64,000 nt of DNA from Candidatus Defluviibacillus avedoerensis (GCA_016703665.1 JADJBS010000008.1:62001-126000); one strand, 5' to 3'; positions 19,325 through 28,530 are shown, counted from the stretch's first letter. A program made the numbers and translations. The notes: generated by a model from the letters alone, not told the origin.

Positions 19325-20176
19325 CTATTTGCTCAAGGTAGCCAGACTTTTTAACCACGTCAGCCCTTTGCTTGTACCCCCCGGTTGTGCGCCTCGGGCT
19401 GGACGGTATTCGCATCCTACCCACCCTTGCCAATCGCACTGAGCGCTGACCTCGTCGATCACTTTGAACAGGTAAGGGTAGTTCACTTCACCTACATCGG
19501 GTTCGTGGCGTTCAGGCACGCCGGCAATCTGAAAATGCCCGACATGACCGGTCGGCAGGTACTGTCGAATTTTCATGGCAAGGTCGCCCTCGACAATCTG
19601 TGCGTGGTACAGGTCCATTTGCACCTTCAGATTCACGGCACCCACTTCAGCCACGATGTGGTGGGCCTGATCCTGTCGGTTCAAAAAGAAACCTGGGATG
19701 TCCCGTGTGTTGATCGGCTCAATCAGCACGTCACGCCCGCGTGCAGCGGCCTGGGCGGCAGCCCAACGCAAATTGGCCACGTAGGTGGATTGCGCGCTGT
19801 CCCGACTAACCCCCGATGGCAGCAGTCCGGCCATCAAATGAATGCGGGGACAGCTCAAAATCTCAGCATAGTCGAGTGCCAGCGCCACACCAGCACGAAA
19901 CTCTGCCTCGCGTCCCGGCACACAGGCGGTACCGCGGTCACCCGCTTTGTCCCAGGCGGTGGCAATGCTGTCTCGGTCCACCCCGCCAGGTGGGGCATTG
20001 AACAAAACTTGCTGCAAACCATTGCCATCCAGGCGCGCCTTCAACTCGCTCGCATCAAAAGCATAGGGAAACAGGTATTCAACGCCTCGAAAGCCGTCTT
20101 TGGCTGCGGCGTCAAAGCGGTCCAGAAAAGGCAGCTCGGGGTAGAGCATCGACAAGTTGGCAGCAAATTGAGGCAT
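19325..20176 (-). CDS. otnI: 2-oxo-tetronate isomerase (hydroxypyruvate isomerase family)
   Basis: A 283-residue TIM-barrel isomerase of the OtnI/Hyi family. Signatures: [34 protein letters not shown], the metal ligand in [32 protein letters not shown] and [14 protein letters not shown]. In the pathway defined for OtnCIK it interconverts 2-oxo- and 3-oxo-tetronate before phosphorylation. The C-terminus is extended by about 20 residues ([13 protein letters not shown]), as in many homologues. It follows otnC by 15 bases. Confidence 0.9.
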   Translation of the reverse strand: MPQFAANLSMLYPELPFLDRFDAAAKDGFRGVEYLFPYAFDASELKARLDGNGLQQVLFNAPPGGVDRDSIATAWDKAGDRGTACVPGREAEFRAGVALALDYAEILSCPRIHLMAGLLPSGVSRDSAQSTYVANLRWAAAQAAARGRDVLIEPINTRDIPGFFLNRQDQAHHIVAEVGAVNLKVQMDLYHAQIVEGDLAMKIRQYLPTGHVGHFQIAGVPERHEPDVGEVNYPYLFKVIDEVSAQCDWQGWVGCEYRPARGAQPGGTSKGLTWLKSLATLSK

Positions 20177-20191
20177 GGGTTTAACTCCGAA

Positions 20192-20866
20192 TTACCAGCG
20201 CGCCGCAAACGTGACGCGCAATTCTTGAATCTGTTCTTCCGTAAGAGGAGGAGTCGGCGACGCTGTCAGACACACCAGGCGTGCGGTTTCTTCGAGTTCC
20301 TCCAGCGTAGCCATGGCGGCGGCGGGGGAGTCGTGCCAAACATTCGGCCCCAGGCGCGACAGCATCACGGCACGGATCGGGCGGCCCCCTTGACCATAAT
20401 CTGTGATGGTTTGAGCGACCAGCGCTGCGGCCTTCACATCGCCCGGGCGGTGATATGGGATATGCGGTACACGGCCCACCTTCATCACAAAGTACGGGGT
20501 GACGGCTGGCAATAATTCCGGCTGATCGGTGCGCAAGCTCAGGGCCACGCAGTGCGTGCTGTGGGTATGAATGACGCAGCGCGTATTGGCATCAAAAACA
20601 CGGCTAGCGGCATAAATACGGTCATGGAGCGCTATTGTTTTGCTGGCTTTTTCGCCGCTGAGCTGATTCAGCTTGGCGTCCACATGCGCAAGGCGCTCAG
20701 GGTCCAGGAAGCCCAGGCAGGCGTCGGTGGGCGTGATCAGGAAGCCGCCACCGTCTGCCTCATCCAGACGCACACTGATGTTGCCCGCTGTGGCATGCAC
20801 ATAGCCGCGGTCAAACAAACTCTTGCCTACACGGCAAATCTCTTCACGGGCGAGCGCGATTCTCAT
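20192..20866 (-). CDS. otnC: 3-oxo-tetronate 4-phosphate decarboxylase (class II aldolase family)
   Basis: A 224-residue class II aldolase/adducin-fold protein. The zinc-binding histidines are in VIHTHSTHCVAL and the third near RVPHIPYHRPGD. The N-terminus GKSLFDRGYVHATAGNISVR is typical. OtnC decarboxylates 3-oxo-tetronate 4-phosphate to dihydroxyacetone phosphate. It starts nine bases after the otnK stop in the same operon. Confidence 0.9.
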   Translation of the reverse strand: MRIALAREEICRVGKSLFDRGYVHATAGNISVRLDEADGGGFLITPTDACLGFLDPERLAHVDAKLNQLSGEKASKTIALHDRIYAASRVFDANTRCVIHTHSTHCVALSLRTDQPELLPAVTPYFVMKVGRVPHIPYHRPGDVKAAALVAQTITDYGQGGRPIRAVMLSRLGPNVWHDSPAAAMATLEELEETARLVCLTASPTPPLTEEQIQELRVTFAARW

Positions 20867-20875
20867 GTCCGCAGA

Positions 20876-22141
20876 CTAAGCGAGCGCGTCAAACGCGTGG
20901 CTGAAGAAGGACTCGCGACCGAAGTTGCCGGACTTAAGCGTCAAGTGCAGACCCTCTGCGCCAGTCAGGGGGCTATGCGCATGGCACCAAGGCACGCCTG
21001 GATCAATTTGCGGACCGATCTGCATTTGGCTGATGCCCAGGGCCTGCACGCAGGCGCCCGAGGTCTCGCCACCCGCCACTACCAACTGGCGCACGCCGAG
21101 CTGGACCAAGCCCTGGGCAATGGCAGCGATGCAATGCTCGACCATGGCACCCGCCTTTTCCACGCCAAGTTGGGCTTGGACTGCCTTCACGGCCGCCGGC
21201 TCATCTGTGGAGTAGACGAGAACTGGCCCCTTTGGCAACAACGGTGTGGCCCACGCCAGCGCCTGTTCGACGACATTGGCACCATTCGCCATTTGCAGCG
21301 GGTCCAGCCCCAGCGCTGGGTAACCCGCACGCTTGAATGCGGCAACTTGCGCATTGGTCGCGACAGAGCAGCTGCCCGACACCACCGCCTTCAGGCCCGA
21401 CGTCACAGGCAACTGGCTTGCCGATACATTCGGCGCCAAACCAAAGTTCATTGGTAATCCAATCGCAACACCCGAGCCAGCCGTGACCAGCGGCATGTCT
21501 TTAAGGGCTGGTCCGAGGCGGATCAAATCGTCGTTCGATATGGCATCAACGATGGCAATGCCTACCCCTTGGTCTCGCAGTTGGGCAATGCGGCTGCGAA
21601 TAGCTTGCTCACCCAGTGCGACCGTGCGGTAGTCAATCAAGCCCACCCGGCCTTTGCACTGCGCCTGCAAGACCCGAACCAGGTTGGGGTCAGTCATTGG
21701 CGTGAGCGGATGGTTCTGCATGCCACCTTCGTTCAGCAAGCCGTCCCCAGCAAACAGATAGCCCTTGAACACCGTGCGGTGGTTGTCCGGGAATGCAGGC
21801 GTAGCGATGGTGAAGGCGGTGCCCATCGCAACCATCAAAGCCTCGGTTACAGGGCCGATGTTGCCTGCGGCGGTACTGTCAAAGGTTGAGCAGTATTTAA
21901 AGTAAATCTGCTTCGCGCCTTGTGCCTGCAACCAGGTCAGCGCGGCCAGAGATTGCGCAATGGCATCTGCTGCGGCGACGGTGCGCGATTTGAGCGCAAC
22001 CACCACAGCATCGACATCAGCCGCCAAGGGCTCGACAGGCACGCCAATGGTTTGCACCACGCGCATGCCCGAACGAACCAAGTTGTTGGCGAGGTCCGTC
22101 GCGCCGGTGAAGTCATCGGCGATGCAACCCAACTGGATCAT
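20876..22141 (-). CDS. otnK: 3-oxo-tetronate kinase
   Basis: A 421-residue four-carbon acid sugar kinase (DUF1537 N- and C-terminal domains). The canonical motifs are intact: IADDFTGATDLANNLV (residues 7-22) for substrate binding, FKYCSTFDSTAAGNIGPV, AFPDNHRTVFKGYLF, NHPLTPMTDPNL, and the ATP-site GGETSGA (357-363). It phosphorylates 3-oxo-tetronate, the oxidation and isomerisation product of threonate or erythronate. The gene follows the TRAP permease by nine bases and precedes otnC, so the catabolic core is complete. Confidence 0.92.
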   Translation of the reverse strand: MIQLGCIADDFTGATDLANNLVRSGMRVVQTIGVPVEPLAADVDAVVVALKSRTVAAADAIAQSLAALTWLQAQGAKQIYFKYCSTFDSTAAGNIGPVTEALMVAMGTAFTIATPAFPDNHRTVFKGYLFAGDGLLNEGGMQNHPLTPMTDPNLVRVLQAQCKGRVGLIDYRTVALGEQAIRSRIAQLRDQGVGIAIVDAISNDDLIRLGPALKDMPLVTAGSGVAIGLPMNFGLAPNVSASQLPVTSGLKAVVSGSCSVATNAQVAAFKRAGYPALGLDPLQMANGANVVEQALAWATPLLPKGPVLVYSTDEPAAVKAVQAQLGVEKAGAMVEHCIAAIAQGLVQLGVRQLVVAGGETSGACVQALGISQMQIGPQIDPGVPWCHAHSPLTGAEGLHLTLKSGNFGRESFFSHAFDALA

Positions 22142-22150
22142 GGCTGCCCC

Positions 22151-23412
22151 TTATTTGTAAACCAGATCGCGTAAGCCCAAAGACAGTCCTGGCACATAGG
22201 TCACGACCATCAAGCAGGCCAGAATCACAAGCACAAACGGGATCAAGTCTTTGATCATCCGGTCTAGCGATATGCGCGCCACGGTGCAAGCGGCAAACAG
22301 ATTCACACCGAAAGGTGGCGTGATCATGCCCAGGGCCAGGTTGACCACCATGATCAAGCCGAAGTGGACCGGGTCGATGCCAAAGTGAATCGCCACAGGC
22401 GCCAGGATCGGGGCCAGCACGATGATGGCGGCACTGGTCTCAATGAACATGCCGATAAAGAACAGGGCCACATTCACCCCCAACAGGAAGTAAGCAGGCG
22501 ACTTGAGCACCTCTTCCAGCCAATGACCAATCGCCTCTGGAACGCCCGCGCGCGTAATCAGAAAAGCAAATAAACCCGCATTGGCGATGATGAACATGAT
22601 GACAGCGCTGGACATCACGGACTTGCGCACGATGTTGAACAGGTCTGCCAACTTGATCTCGCGGTAGATCACCATGCCAACGATCAAGGCGTAGAACACA
22701 GCGACTGCCGAAGCCTCAGTTGGTGTGAACACACCCCCGTAAATACCGCCCAGAATGATGACGGGCATCATCAGCGCCCAGCTGGCCTGCAAGGTGGCTC
22801 GGCCCACGCTCAAGCGGCCGTCGCCATCGTTTTTGCCCCAGCCTTTGATCTTGCAGTACACCCACACAAACGCCATCAGCGCGCCACCGATCAGCAGGCC
22901 CGGGCCAAAGCCCGCGATGAACAGCTCACCGATCGACACCTCGGCGCTCACGCCGTACAAGATCATGGGGATGGAGGGCGGAATGACCACGCCAAGCTCC
23001 GCACTGGTGGCCTGCAAGGCAGCGGCATACGTGGTGGATAGCCGTGTTTGAGGAGTGCCGGGATCAGGATGGCGCCAATGGCAAACGTGGTGGCCACCGA
23101 AGACCCCGACACGGCCGCAAAAATCATGCAGGTCAGCACGCAGGTCATGGGCAAGCCACCCTGCACACCGCCCACCAGGCTCTTGGCAAACTCCACCAGG
23201 CGGCGCGAGATGCCGCCGGTTTCCATCAGGTTACCGGCCAGGATAAAGAAAGGAATGGCGGCCAGCGGAAATTTATTGATCGAGGAGAACATCTCCTTGA
23301 CCGAAATCAGCATGTTCAGGTTGCCGATCTGGATGCCCAGAATAGACGCCAAGCCAATAGAAACCGCAACCGAGATGGTGAGTGCAAAGCACACCACCAT
23401 GGTGACTAACAT
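22151..23412 (-). pseudogene. dctM: TRAP transporter large permease, frameshifted
   Basis: The reading frame is split. The N-terminal part (23412 down to about 23036) begins MLVTMVVCFALTISVAV and runs to LIPALLKHGYP; the C-terminal part (from about 23033 to 22151) resumes in another frame with ALQATSAELGVVIPPSIPM. Adding one C in the CCACC run near 23031-23037 would restore GYPTTYAAALQATSAE, the usual DctM sequence at this position. The combined product would be about 420 residues, normal for DctM. The defect is either a real one-base deletion that disables acid-sugar uptake or a sequencing error. The neighbouring catabolic genes look intact. Confidence 0.85.
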
Positions 23413-23854
23413 GACGGATCACGCTGAACAGGCCCCCCACTGGCAATGCCAGGTAAGCCCAAAACATGGACACGTCTTCCAGGCCAATCATGCTTTGCAC
23501 CTTGCCGCGGTTGGCATAGTCCCAACCCCACCAAATGGTGACAAAAATCAGCGACAAGGCCGCCAACGTGACCACAAAGTCCAGCACCCGTTTGACGCCC
23601 GGCGGGCTCCAGCGGTAGACCACGTCCACACTGACCATGGCCCCCTGGCGAAACGCCATCGGAATGCCCATGAAAACCATCCAGATCAAGCTGAAGCGAA
23701 TCAGCACTTCTGTCCATTCAGCAGGACGCTCCAGCACAAAGCGCATGATGATCTGGAACATGCCGAGCGAACTGGCCACCACCAGCATGGCGCATGCTGC
23801 GGCCATGGAAAAGCCGGTGGTGGCTTTCTCGATTTTGAGGAAAGTCTCTTTCAT
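23273..23854 (-). CDS. dctQ: TRAP transporter small permease, abnormal 3' end
   Basis: Four membrane segments (about residues 15-35, 52-70, 92-112, 129-147) and ERPAEWTEVLIRFSLIWMVF identify a DctQ/UctQ small permease. The recognisable sequence stops near residue 147 (GLFSVIR). The remaining 46 residues are read out of frame through the first 140 bases of dctM. Reading the last codons in the third frame would instead end at a TAG overlapping the dctM ATG, a common coupling arrangement. So an indel near 23415-23430 is likely, or the extended tail is real. Confidence 0.75.
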   Translation of the reverse strand: MKETFLKIEKATTGFSMAAACAMLVVASSLGMFQIIMRFVLERPAEWTEVLIRFSLIWMVFMGIPMAFRQGAMVSVDVVYRWSPPGVKRVLDFVVTLAALSLIFVTIWWGWDYANRGKVQSMIGLEDVSMFWAYLALPVGGLFSVIRHVSHHGGVLCTHHLGCGFYWLGVYSGHPDRQPEHADFGQGDVLLDQ

Positions 23855-23874
23855 GGGATTCCGATGCGCAGGGC

Positions 23875-24858
23875 TTACTTGAAGTTACGGATGCGGTCGA
23901 TAGTGGCCTTGCCGAACTGCTTGTCGAACTCGGCGTACACCGGCGCCAACGCAGCTACAAACTTGGCCTTGTCCACGTTATCGACCACGTTCATGCCTTT
24001 GCTGCGCAGCTCGGTCACGCCTTTGGCGTCATCCTCGTCCACGCGGGCACGGTTGGCCTTCACGCCTTCTTTGGCGGCTTCGAGAAAGGCCTTTTTGTCA
24101 TCAGCCGAGAGCTTGTCATACGCAGCTTTGGTCATCAGGAAGATGCCGGGGGAGTAAACGTGGCCAGTCAAGCTCAGGTGCTTTTGCACCTGGTCAAACT
24201 TGGAAGCCATGATCACGGACAAGGGGTTTTCTTGACCGTCAACCGTGCCTTGCTGCAAAGCGGTAAACACCTCTGGGAATGCCATGGGCGTGGTCACGAT
24301 GCCAAAGCCTTTGTAGGCTGCTACGTGCACGGGGTTTTCCATGGTGCGCATCTTCAGGCCCTTCAGGTCTTCAGGGGCGTTCACTGCGCGCTTGCTGTTG
24401 GTCATGTGGCGAACGCCGTTTTCACCCCAAGCCAATGCCTTGAAACCTTTGGGTTCAAACTTGGCAAGCATTTCCTGGCCGATGGGGCCATCCAGCACAG
24501 CGCGCGCGTGAGCCTTGTCGCGGAACAGGAAAGGGATGTCCAGAATCTTGGTTTCTGGCACAAAGTTTGGCACGGGACCAGTGGAGGAGAAGGCCAGCTC
24601 TTGGGTGCCCAGCTGGACTGCCTCAATGTATTCACGCTCGCCACCCAGCGCGCCCGAGTAGAAGGTTTGAACCTTGTAGCGGCCAGCGGTGCGTTTTTCA
24701 ACTTCTTTTGCAAACACGTCAATGGCAACGCCCTGGTGGGAGTTTTGGCCCACAGCAATGCTGATCTTCATGTTGGTCTGCGCTTGGGCAGACAGGCCAA
24801 GGGTCAATGCCATGCCGCAAGCCAGGCCGATGGCGGTGAAACGACGGTTCAAATTCAT
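23875..24858 (-). CDS. dctP: TRAP transporter substrate-binding protein DctP
   Basis: A 327-residue periplasmic protein with a signal peptide (residues 1-26, ending SAQAQ) and a DctP fold: VFAKEVEKRTAGRYKVQTFY, GEREYIEAVQLGTQELAF, and GLKMRTMENPVHVAAYKG containing the conserved Arg that binds the carboxylate of the ligand. The ligand is probably threonate, erythronate or another C4 acid sugar, inferred from otnKCI. It is 20 bases before dctQ. A 118-base gap with a palindrome and a hairpin precedes it. Confidence 0.9.
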   Translation of the reverse strand: MNLNRRFTAIGLACGMALTLGLSAQAQTNMKISIAVGQNSHQGVAIDVFAKEVEKRTAGRYKVQTFYSGALGGEREYIEAVQLGTQELAFSSTGPVPNFVPETKILDIPFLFRDKAHARAVLDGPIGQEMLAKFEPKGFKALAWGENGVRHMTNSKRAVNAPEDLKGLKMRTMENPVHVAAYKGFGIVTTPMAFPEVFTALQQGTVDGQENPLSVIMASKFDQVQKHLSLTGHVYSPGIFLMTKAAYDKLSADDKKAFLEAAKEGVKANRARVDEDDAKGVTELRSKGMNVVDNVDKAKFVAALAPVYAEFDKQFGKATIDRIRNFK

Positions 24859-24901
24859 TCAAAGTCTCCAGAGGGTTGAGGAAAAGCACGAAAAGTGGTC
24901 G

Positions 24902-24912
24902 TACAAGTTGTA
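24902..24912. promoter_or_regulatory. Palindrome upstream of dctP, possible operator
   Basis: TACAAGTTGTA is a perfect 5-1-5 palindrome 44 bases upstream of the dctP start, in the only sizeable gap inside the front half of the operon. Its size suits a small helix-turn-helix operator, but no second copy was seen near the TetR gene. The regulator is unknown. Confidence 0.35.
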
Positions 24913-24916
24913 TTGT

Positions 24917-24944
24917 CCGATGCATACCTTCGCCAAGGCATCGG
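24917..24944. repeat. Hairpin in the ltnD-dctP gap
   Basis: CCGATG / CATCGG outer stem with an inner CCTT / AAGG stem. On the leftward transcript no U run follows, so it is not a clear terminator. It could change the relative expression of ltnD and the TRAP genes, for example by protecting mRNA ends. Confidence 0.5.
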
Positions 24945-24976
24945 GGTTTTCTTGCACAGTCAGCAACTTAGGGGAC

Positions 24977-25873
24977 TCACTTGGCCTGGGGCAAGGTGAT
25001 ACCCGGGAATATCTTGATCACAGCGCTGTCATCCTCGCGGGCAAAGCCAGCGGTGGATGCCTGCATGAACATCTGGTGCGCCGTGCTGGACAGCGGTAGC
25101 GGGAACTTGCTGGCCCGCGCCACATCGAGCACCAGGCCCAAGTCCTTGACGAAGATGTCCACCGCCGAAAGCGGTGTGTAGTCGGCCGCCAGCACATGGG
25201 CCATGCGGTTTTCAAACATCCAGCTGTTGCCCGCACTGTGCGTGATGACTTCGTACAAGGCATCTGCGTCCACGCCTTCACGCAGACCCAGGGCCATGGC
25301 CTCGGCGGCGGCGGCAATGTGCACACCTGCCAATAGCTGGTTGATGATCTTGACCTTGCTGCCCGCGCCCGCCTTGTCGCCCAGGCGGTAGACCTTGCCT
25401 GCCATGGCGTCGAGCAGGTCGCCTGCTTTGGCATAGGCTTCGGGCTTGGCTGCCGTCATCATCGTAATCTGGCCGCTGGCAGCTTTGGCTGCGCCGCCAG
25501 AAATGGGCGCGTCGATGTACAAAATGCCCAGCGCAGCCAGACGGGATTCGAGCGCGATGGACCAGTTGGGGTCTACCGTGGAGCACATCACAAACACGCT
25601 GCCGGGTTTCATGCTGGCAGCGCAGCCGGGCGCGCTGGCGTCACCAAACAACACCGCTTCGGTTTGCGCTGCATTGACCACGACAGAGACCACCACATCA
25701 CTGGCAGCGCCCAAGGAGGCCAGTGACTCATGCGCCGTCCCTCCGTCACGGGCAAAGGCTTGCGCGACATCTCGGCGAACATCAAAGACCTGCACCAAAT
25801 GCCCTGCCCGGCGCAGAGACTGCGCCATGCCCGAACCCATGGCACCCAAACCGATCAAACCCACTGTGGTCAT
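24977..25873 (-). CDS. ltnD: L-threonate dehydrogenase-like NAD-binding protein
   Basis: A 298-residue beta-hydroxyacid dehydrogenase (3-hydroxyisobutyrate dehydrogenase family). The N-terminal Rossmann motif is GLIGLGAMGSGMAQSLRRAG; the substrate loop is DAPISGGAAKAASGQITMM; the catalytic Lys is in GAGSKVKIINQLLAG. With otnC, otnI and otnK nearby the best match is LtnD, which oxidises threonate to 2-oxo-tetronate. I placed the start at MTTVGLIG; an upstream in-frame GTG at 25978 would overlap the preceding gene and add 35 residues with no homology. Confidence 0.88.
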   Translation of the reverse strand: MTTVGLIGLGAMGSGMAQSLRRAGHLVQVFDVRRDVAQAFARDGGTAHESLASLGAASDVVVSVVVNAAQTEAVLFGDASAPGCAASMKPGSVFVMCSTVDPNWSIALESRLAALGILYIDAPISGGAAKAASGQITMMTAAKPEAYAKAGDLLDAMAGKVYRLGDKAGAGSKVKIINQLLAGVHIAAAAEAMALGLREGVDADALYEVITHSAGNSWMFENRMAHVLAADYTPLSAVDIFVKDLGLVLDVARASKFPLPLSSTAHQMFMQASTAGFAREDDSAVIKIFPGITLPQAK

Positions 25874-25884
25874 TTTTTTTGCTC

Positions 25885-26874
25885 TCAATCCAAACTGATC
25901 TTGGCGAACGCCGCCACTTTTTTCCATTGCGCGGTGTCCGCCTGCATGAAGCTCGCCAAACCTTGGGCATTGGCCCACGCAGGCTCCGCGCCCGCTTTGA
26001 GCATGGCGGCCTTCACATCAGGCTGGTTGGCTACGCGCTCCAAGGCCTGCTCCAGCTTTTGCTGCACGGGGCTGGGCAAACCGGTGGGTGCAGCCAGCCC
26101 AAACCACGCAAATACCTGGTAGCCCTTCAGCCCCGCTTCTTCCATGGTGGGCACGCCAGGCAAAGCGCTGCTTCGCTGGGGCGTGGTCACCGCCAGCGCC
26201 TTGAGCTTGCCACCATTGATCAGCCCCAGCGCAGAGGGCAGGTTGTCAAACATCATGTTCACCTCACCCGCCATCAGCGCCGTCAGGCCAGCGGCCGCAC
26301 CGCGATAGGGGATGTGCGTGACGAATACGCCAGCCTGGCTTTTGTACAGCTCGGCGCTCAAGTGCAGTGACGTACCTTGGCCATTGGATGCGTAATTGAG
26401 TTGACCCGGCTTGGACTTGGCCAGCGCGGTCAATTCAGCCACTGTATTGATGCCCGAAGCAGGATTGACCATGAGCACGTTAGGCACACGGCCCAATAGA
26501 CCTACCGGGCCAATTTGTTCAGGCCTGTAGGGCAGCTTGCTATATAGGGCCGGGCTGATCGTCAAGGGAGGCGAGGCCATCAAAAGGGTATAGCCATCAG
26601 CAGCTGACCGCGCCACCTCCACGGCGCCCAGATTGCCCCCCGCACCAGGCTTGTTTTCAACCACAATGGCTTGCCCGAGTTCTAACGCCAATTTCGGCGC
26701 CACCAAGCGAGCCATGTTGTCGATCAGTCCGCCTGGAGGAAACGGCACAACCAGCTTGATAGGACGCGCAGGCCAAACAGGCTCAGAGGCAGATGCGGCC
26801 AGACAAGTCATTGCCACCAACCAAGCAGCGGTAGCTGTTATCCAGTGTCTGCGGCGCATGGCCACCCTTTCCAT
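25885..26874 (-). CDS. Bug/TctC-family tripartite tricarboxylate transporter binding protein
   Basis: A 329-residue periplasmic binding protein with a signal peptide and the Bug signatures WPARPIKLVVPFPPGG, NKPGAGGNLGA and a PYRGAAAGLTALMAGEV loop. Such proteins are greatly expanded in Burkholderiales and bind small carboxylates. No TctA or TctB membrane genes are nearby, so it is an orphan that may share a distant permease or act as a sensor. It is the first gene of the operon, 11 bases before ltnD. An ATG at 26859 is an alternative start. Confidence 0.9.
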   Translation of the reverse strand: MERVAMRRRHWITATAAWLVAMTCLAASASEPVWPARPIKLVVPFPPGGLIDNMARLVAPKLALELGQAIVVENKPGAGGNLGAVEVARSAADGYTLLMASPPLTISPALYSKLPYRPEQIGPVGLLGRVPNVLMVNPASGINTVAELTALAKSKPGQLNYASNGQGTSLHLSAELYKSQAGVFVTHIPYRGAAAGLTALMAGEVNMMFDNLPSALGLINGGKLKALAVTTPQRSSALPGVPTMEEAGLKGYQVFAWFGLAAPTGLPSPVQQKLEQALERVANQPDVKAAMLKAGAEPAWANAQGLASFMQADTAQWKKVAAFAKISLD

Positions 26875-27027
26875 ATTTATTGATCAGGTCATCATACAAA
26901 TTTAACCCTGCTCTGGTATTAGGGTGAACACCATGTCGTGAACAAAAAGCGCTGAAGAAATCCAGCAACAGCACGCAGTATGTGCAAGCCCATGGTGGTT
27001 TGTGCAGGTAGACTTGGTTCCTCACCT

Positions 27028-27651
27028 ATGGTTACGCGCAAGCCAGCAGCCCTCTCGTCCAAACCCAAAGCCGACTCGTGCCGGTTAACGCGCGACGATT
27101 GGCTCGACGCAGCATTTCAGGCGGTGGTCAAAGGCGGCTTCGACCATGCCAAGGTATTGACCCTGGCTGACGCGCTTGGCGTGACACGTGGCAGCTTTTA
27201 CTGGCACTTTGCAGACCATGCGGAACTCATCAAAGCCCTGGTGGACCGCTGGCTGGCACGCGAAATGGAAATTGACCAGCAACTGCAACTGAACGCGCTG
27301 GAAGACCCCCAGGCCGATCTGGAAAAACTGCTGGACGCCGCGCTGGAGCACGCCGGCGTACATCTGGAAAACATGCGGTTCGAATTGGCCCTGCGCGGCC
27401 TTGGCAGGCGTTCAACAGAAGTTGCCCAGATGCTCGTGGAGGTGGATCAAAGCCGCATGCGCCTCTTTGAAACCAAGTTCCTACGCCTGACGGGTGACCC
27501 CAAAGCTGCGTCTGACCTTGCAGCCCTTTTCTACTTGGCCATCGTCGGCAGCTACCAGGCCCTGAGTCGTCCCAACAGCACACCGCAGGCCAAGGCGTAT
27601 TTCAAGCGGATTATTTCAAGTTATTTGGTGGGCAAGCAGAAGCTTGCATAG
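27028..27651 (+). CDS. TetR-family transcriptional regulator
   Basis: About 207 residues. The N-terminal helix-turn-helix is clear: DDWLDAAFQAVVKGGFDHAK, then LADALGVTRGSFYWHFADHA. The C-terminal ligand domain is not diagnostic. I used the ATG at 27028; an in-frame start at 26980 would add 16 residues, and neither has a strong ribosome site. It is divergent from the acid-sugar operon (about 150 bases between the starts) and 93 bases upstream of the SDR gene, so it could control either. Confidence 0.85.
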   Translation: MVTRKPAALSSKPKADSCRLTRDDWLDAAFQAVVKGGFDHAKVLTLADALGVTRGSFYWHFADHAELIKALVDRWLAREMEIDQQLQLNALEDPQADLEKLLDAALEHAGVHLENMRFELALRGLGRRSTEVAQMLVEVDQSRMRLFETKFLRLTGDPKAASDLAALFYLAIVGSYQALSRPNSTPQAKAYFKRIISSYLVGKQKLA

Positions 27652-27744
27652 TCATCCGGGCAGGCAGCCCAGTCAATCACAGGTAAGCCGTGGAGGCATG
27701 CGAATACTGCATACTTGCAAGCCCGCCCTTTGCCGGAGAATCCC

Positions 27745-28527
27745 ATGTCCGTCGCCCTGTCCTCCAATATGCTCATCACTGGCGGCGGCCGTGGCATTGG
27801 AGCGGCCACCGCCCGTCTGGCTGCCGCACGGGGCTGGCGTGTGGCCATCAACTACACCAGCAATGCAGCCGCAGCAGAGAGTTTGGTCACCGAGATCAAG
27901 TGCACGGGCGGTGATGCCATCACTGTCCAGGCCGATGTGGCGGACGAAGCTCAAATCCTGCGCATGTTCAGAACTGTTGATGAACAACTCGGTCCGCTTG
28001 GTGCCCTTGTCAACAACGCGGGGGTGGTCGATGTTCCTGCCGACGTGGCCGACATGAGCGTGGCGCGGTTGCAACGCATGTTCAACATCAACGTCATCGG
28101 CAGCTTTGTCTGCGCCCGCGAGGCCGTGCGCCGCATGAGCACTGTTCGCGGCGCGCCCAACTTTGGGCCTGGCTATGGCCAGGGCGGGGCGATTGTCAAC
28201 CTGTCCAGCGCCGCGTCCCGTCTGGGCTCGCCCCACCAGTATGTGGACTATGCCGCTGCCAAGGGTGCCATTGACGCCATGACCATAGGACTTGCCAAAG
28301 AAGTCGCCAACGAGGGCATCCGCGTCAACGCCGTGCGGCCTGGCCTGATCGAAACCGACATCCACGCAAGCGGTGGCCTGCCGGACCGGGTGCGCGAATT
28401 GGCGCACCTCGTACCCATGCAGCGGGGCGGAACGGCGCAAGAAGTGGCTCAGGCCATTCTGTGGCTCACCAGTCCCGAAGCCAGTTACACGACCATGTCG
28501 CTGCTTGACGTTTCAGGCGGACGCTGA
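27745..28527 (+). CDS. SDR-family oxidoreductase
   Basis: A 260-residue short-chain dehydrogenase/reductase. Cofactor motif: LITGGGRGIGAATARLAA; NNAGVVD; catalytic Ser-Tyr-Lys in NLSSAASRLGSPHQYVDYAAAKGA; and the C-terminal VSGGR ending typical of 3-oxoacyl-ACP reductase-like SDRs. The start at 27745 has GGAG seven bases upstream; an ATG at 27715 is less likely. The substrate is unknown. Confidence 0.9.
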   Translation: MSVALSSNMLITGGGRGIGAATARLAAARGWRVAINYTSNAAAAESLVTEIKCTGGDAITVQADVADEAQILRMFRTVDEQLGPLGALVNNAGVVDVPADVADMSVARLQRMFNINVIGSFVCAREAVRRMSTVRGAPNFGPGYGQGGAIVNLSSAASRLGSPHQYVDYAAAKGAIDAMTIGLAKEVANEGIRVNAVRPGLIETDIHASGGLPDRVRELAHLVPMQRGGTAQEVAQAILWLTSPEASYTTMSLLDVSGGR

Positions 28528-28530
28528 GCC

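Noticed and set aside
19385..21457. Long open frames on the plus strand (19385-20515 and 20552-21457) opposite otnI, otnC and otnK
   Set aside because: They are antisense to well-conserved genes, their products are rich in His, Arg and Gln with no domain, and GC-rich codon bias commonly leaves such frames open.
22963..23412. Treating the N-terminal half of dctM as a separate short gene
   Set aside because: Its last 20 residues have no family similarity, and the other frame continues the DctM sequence exactly at that point.
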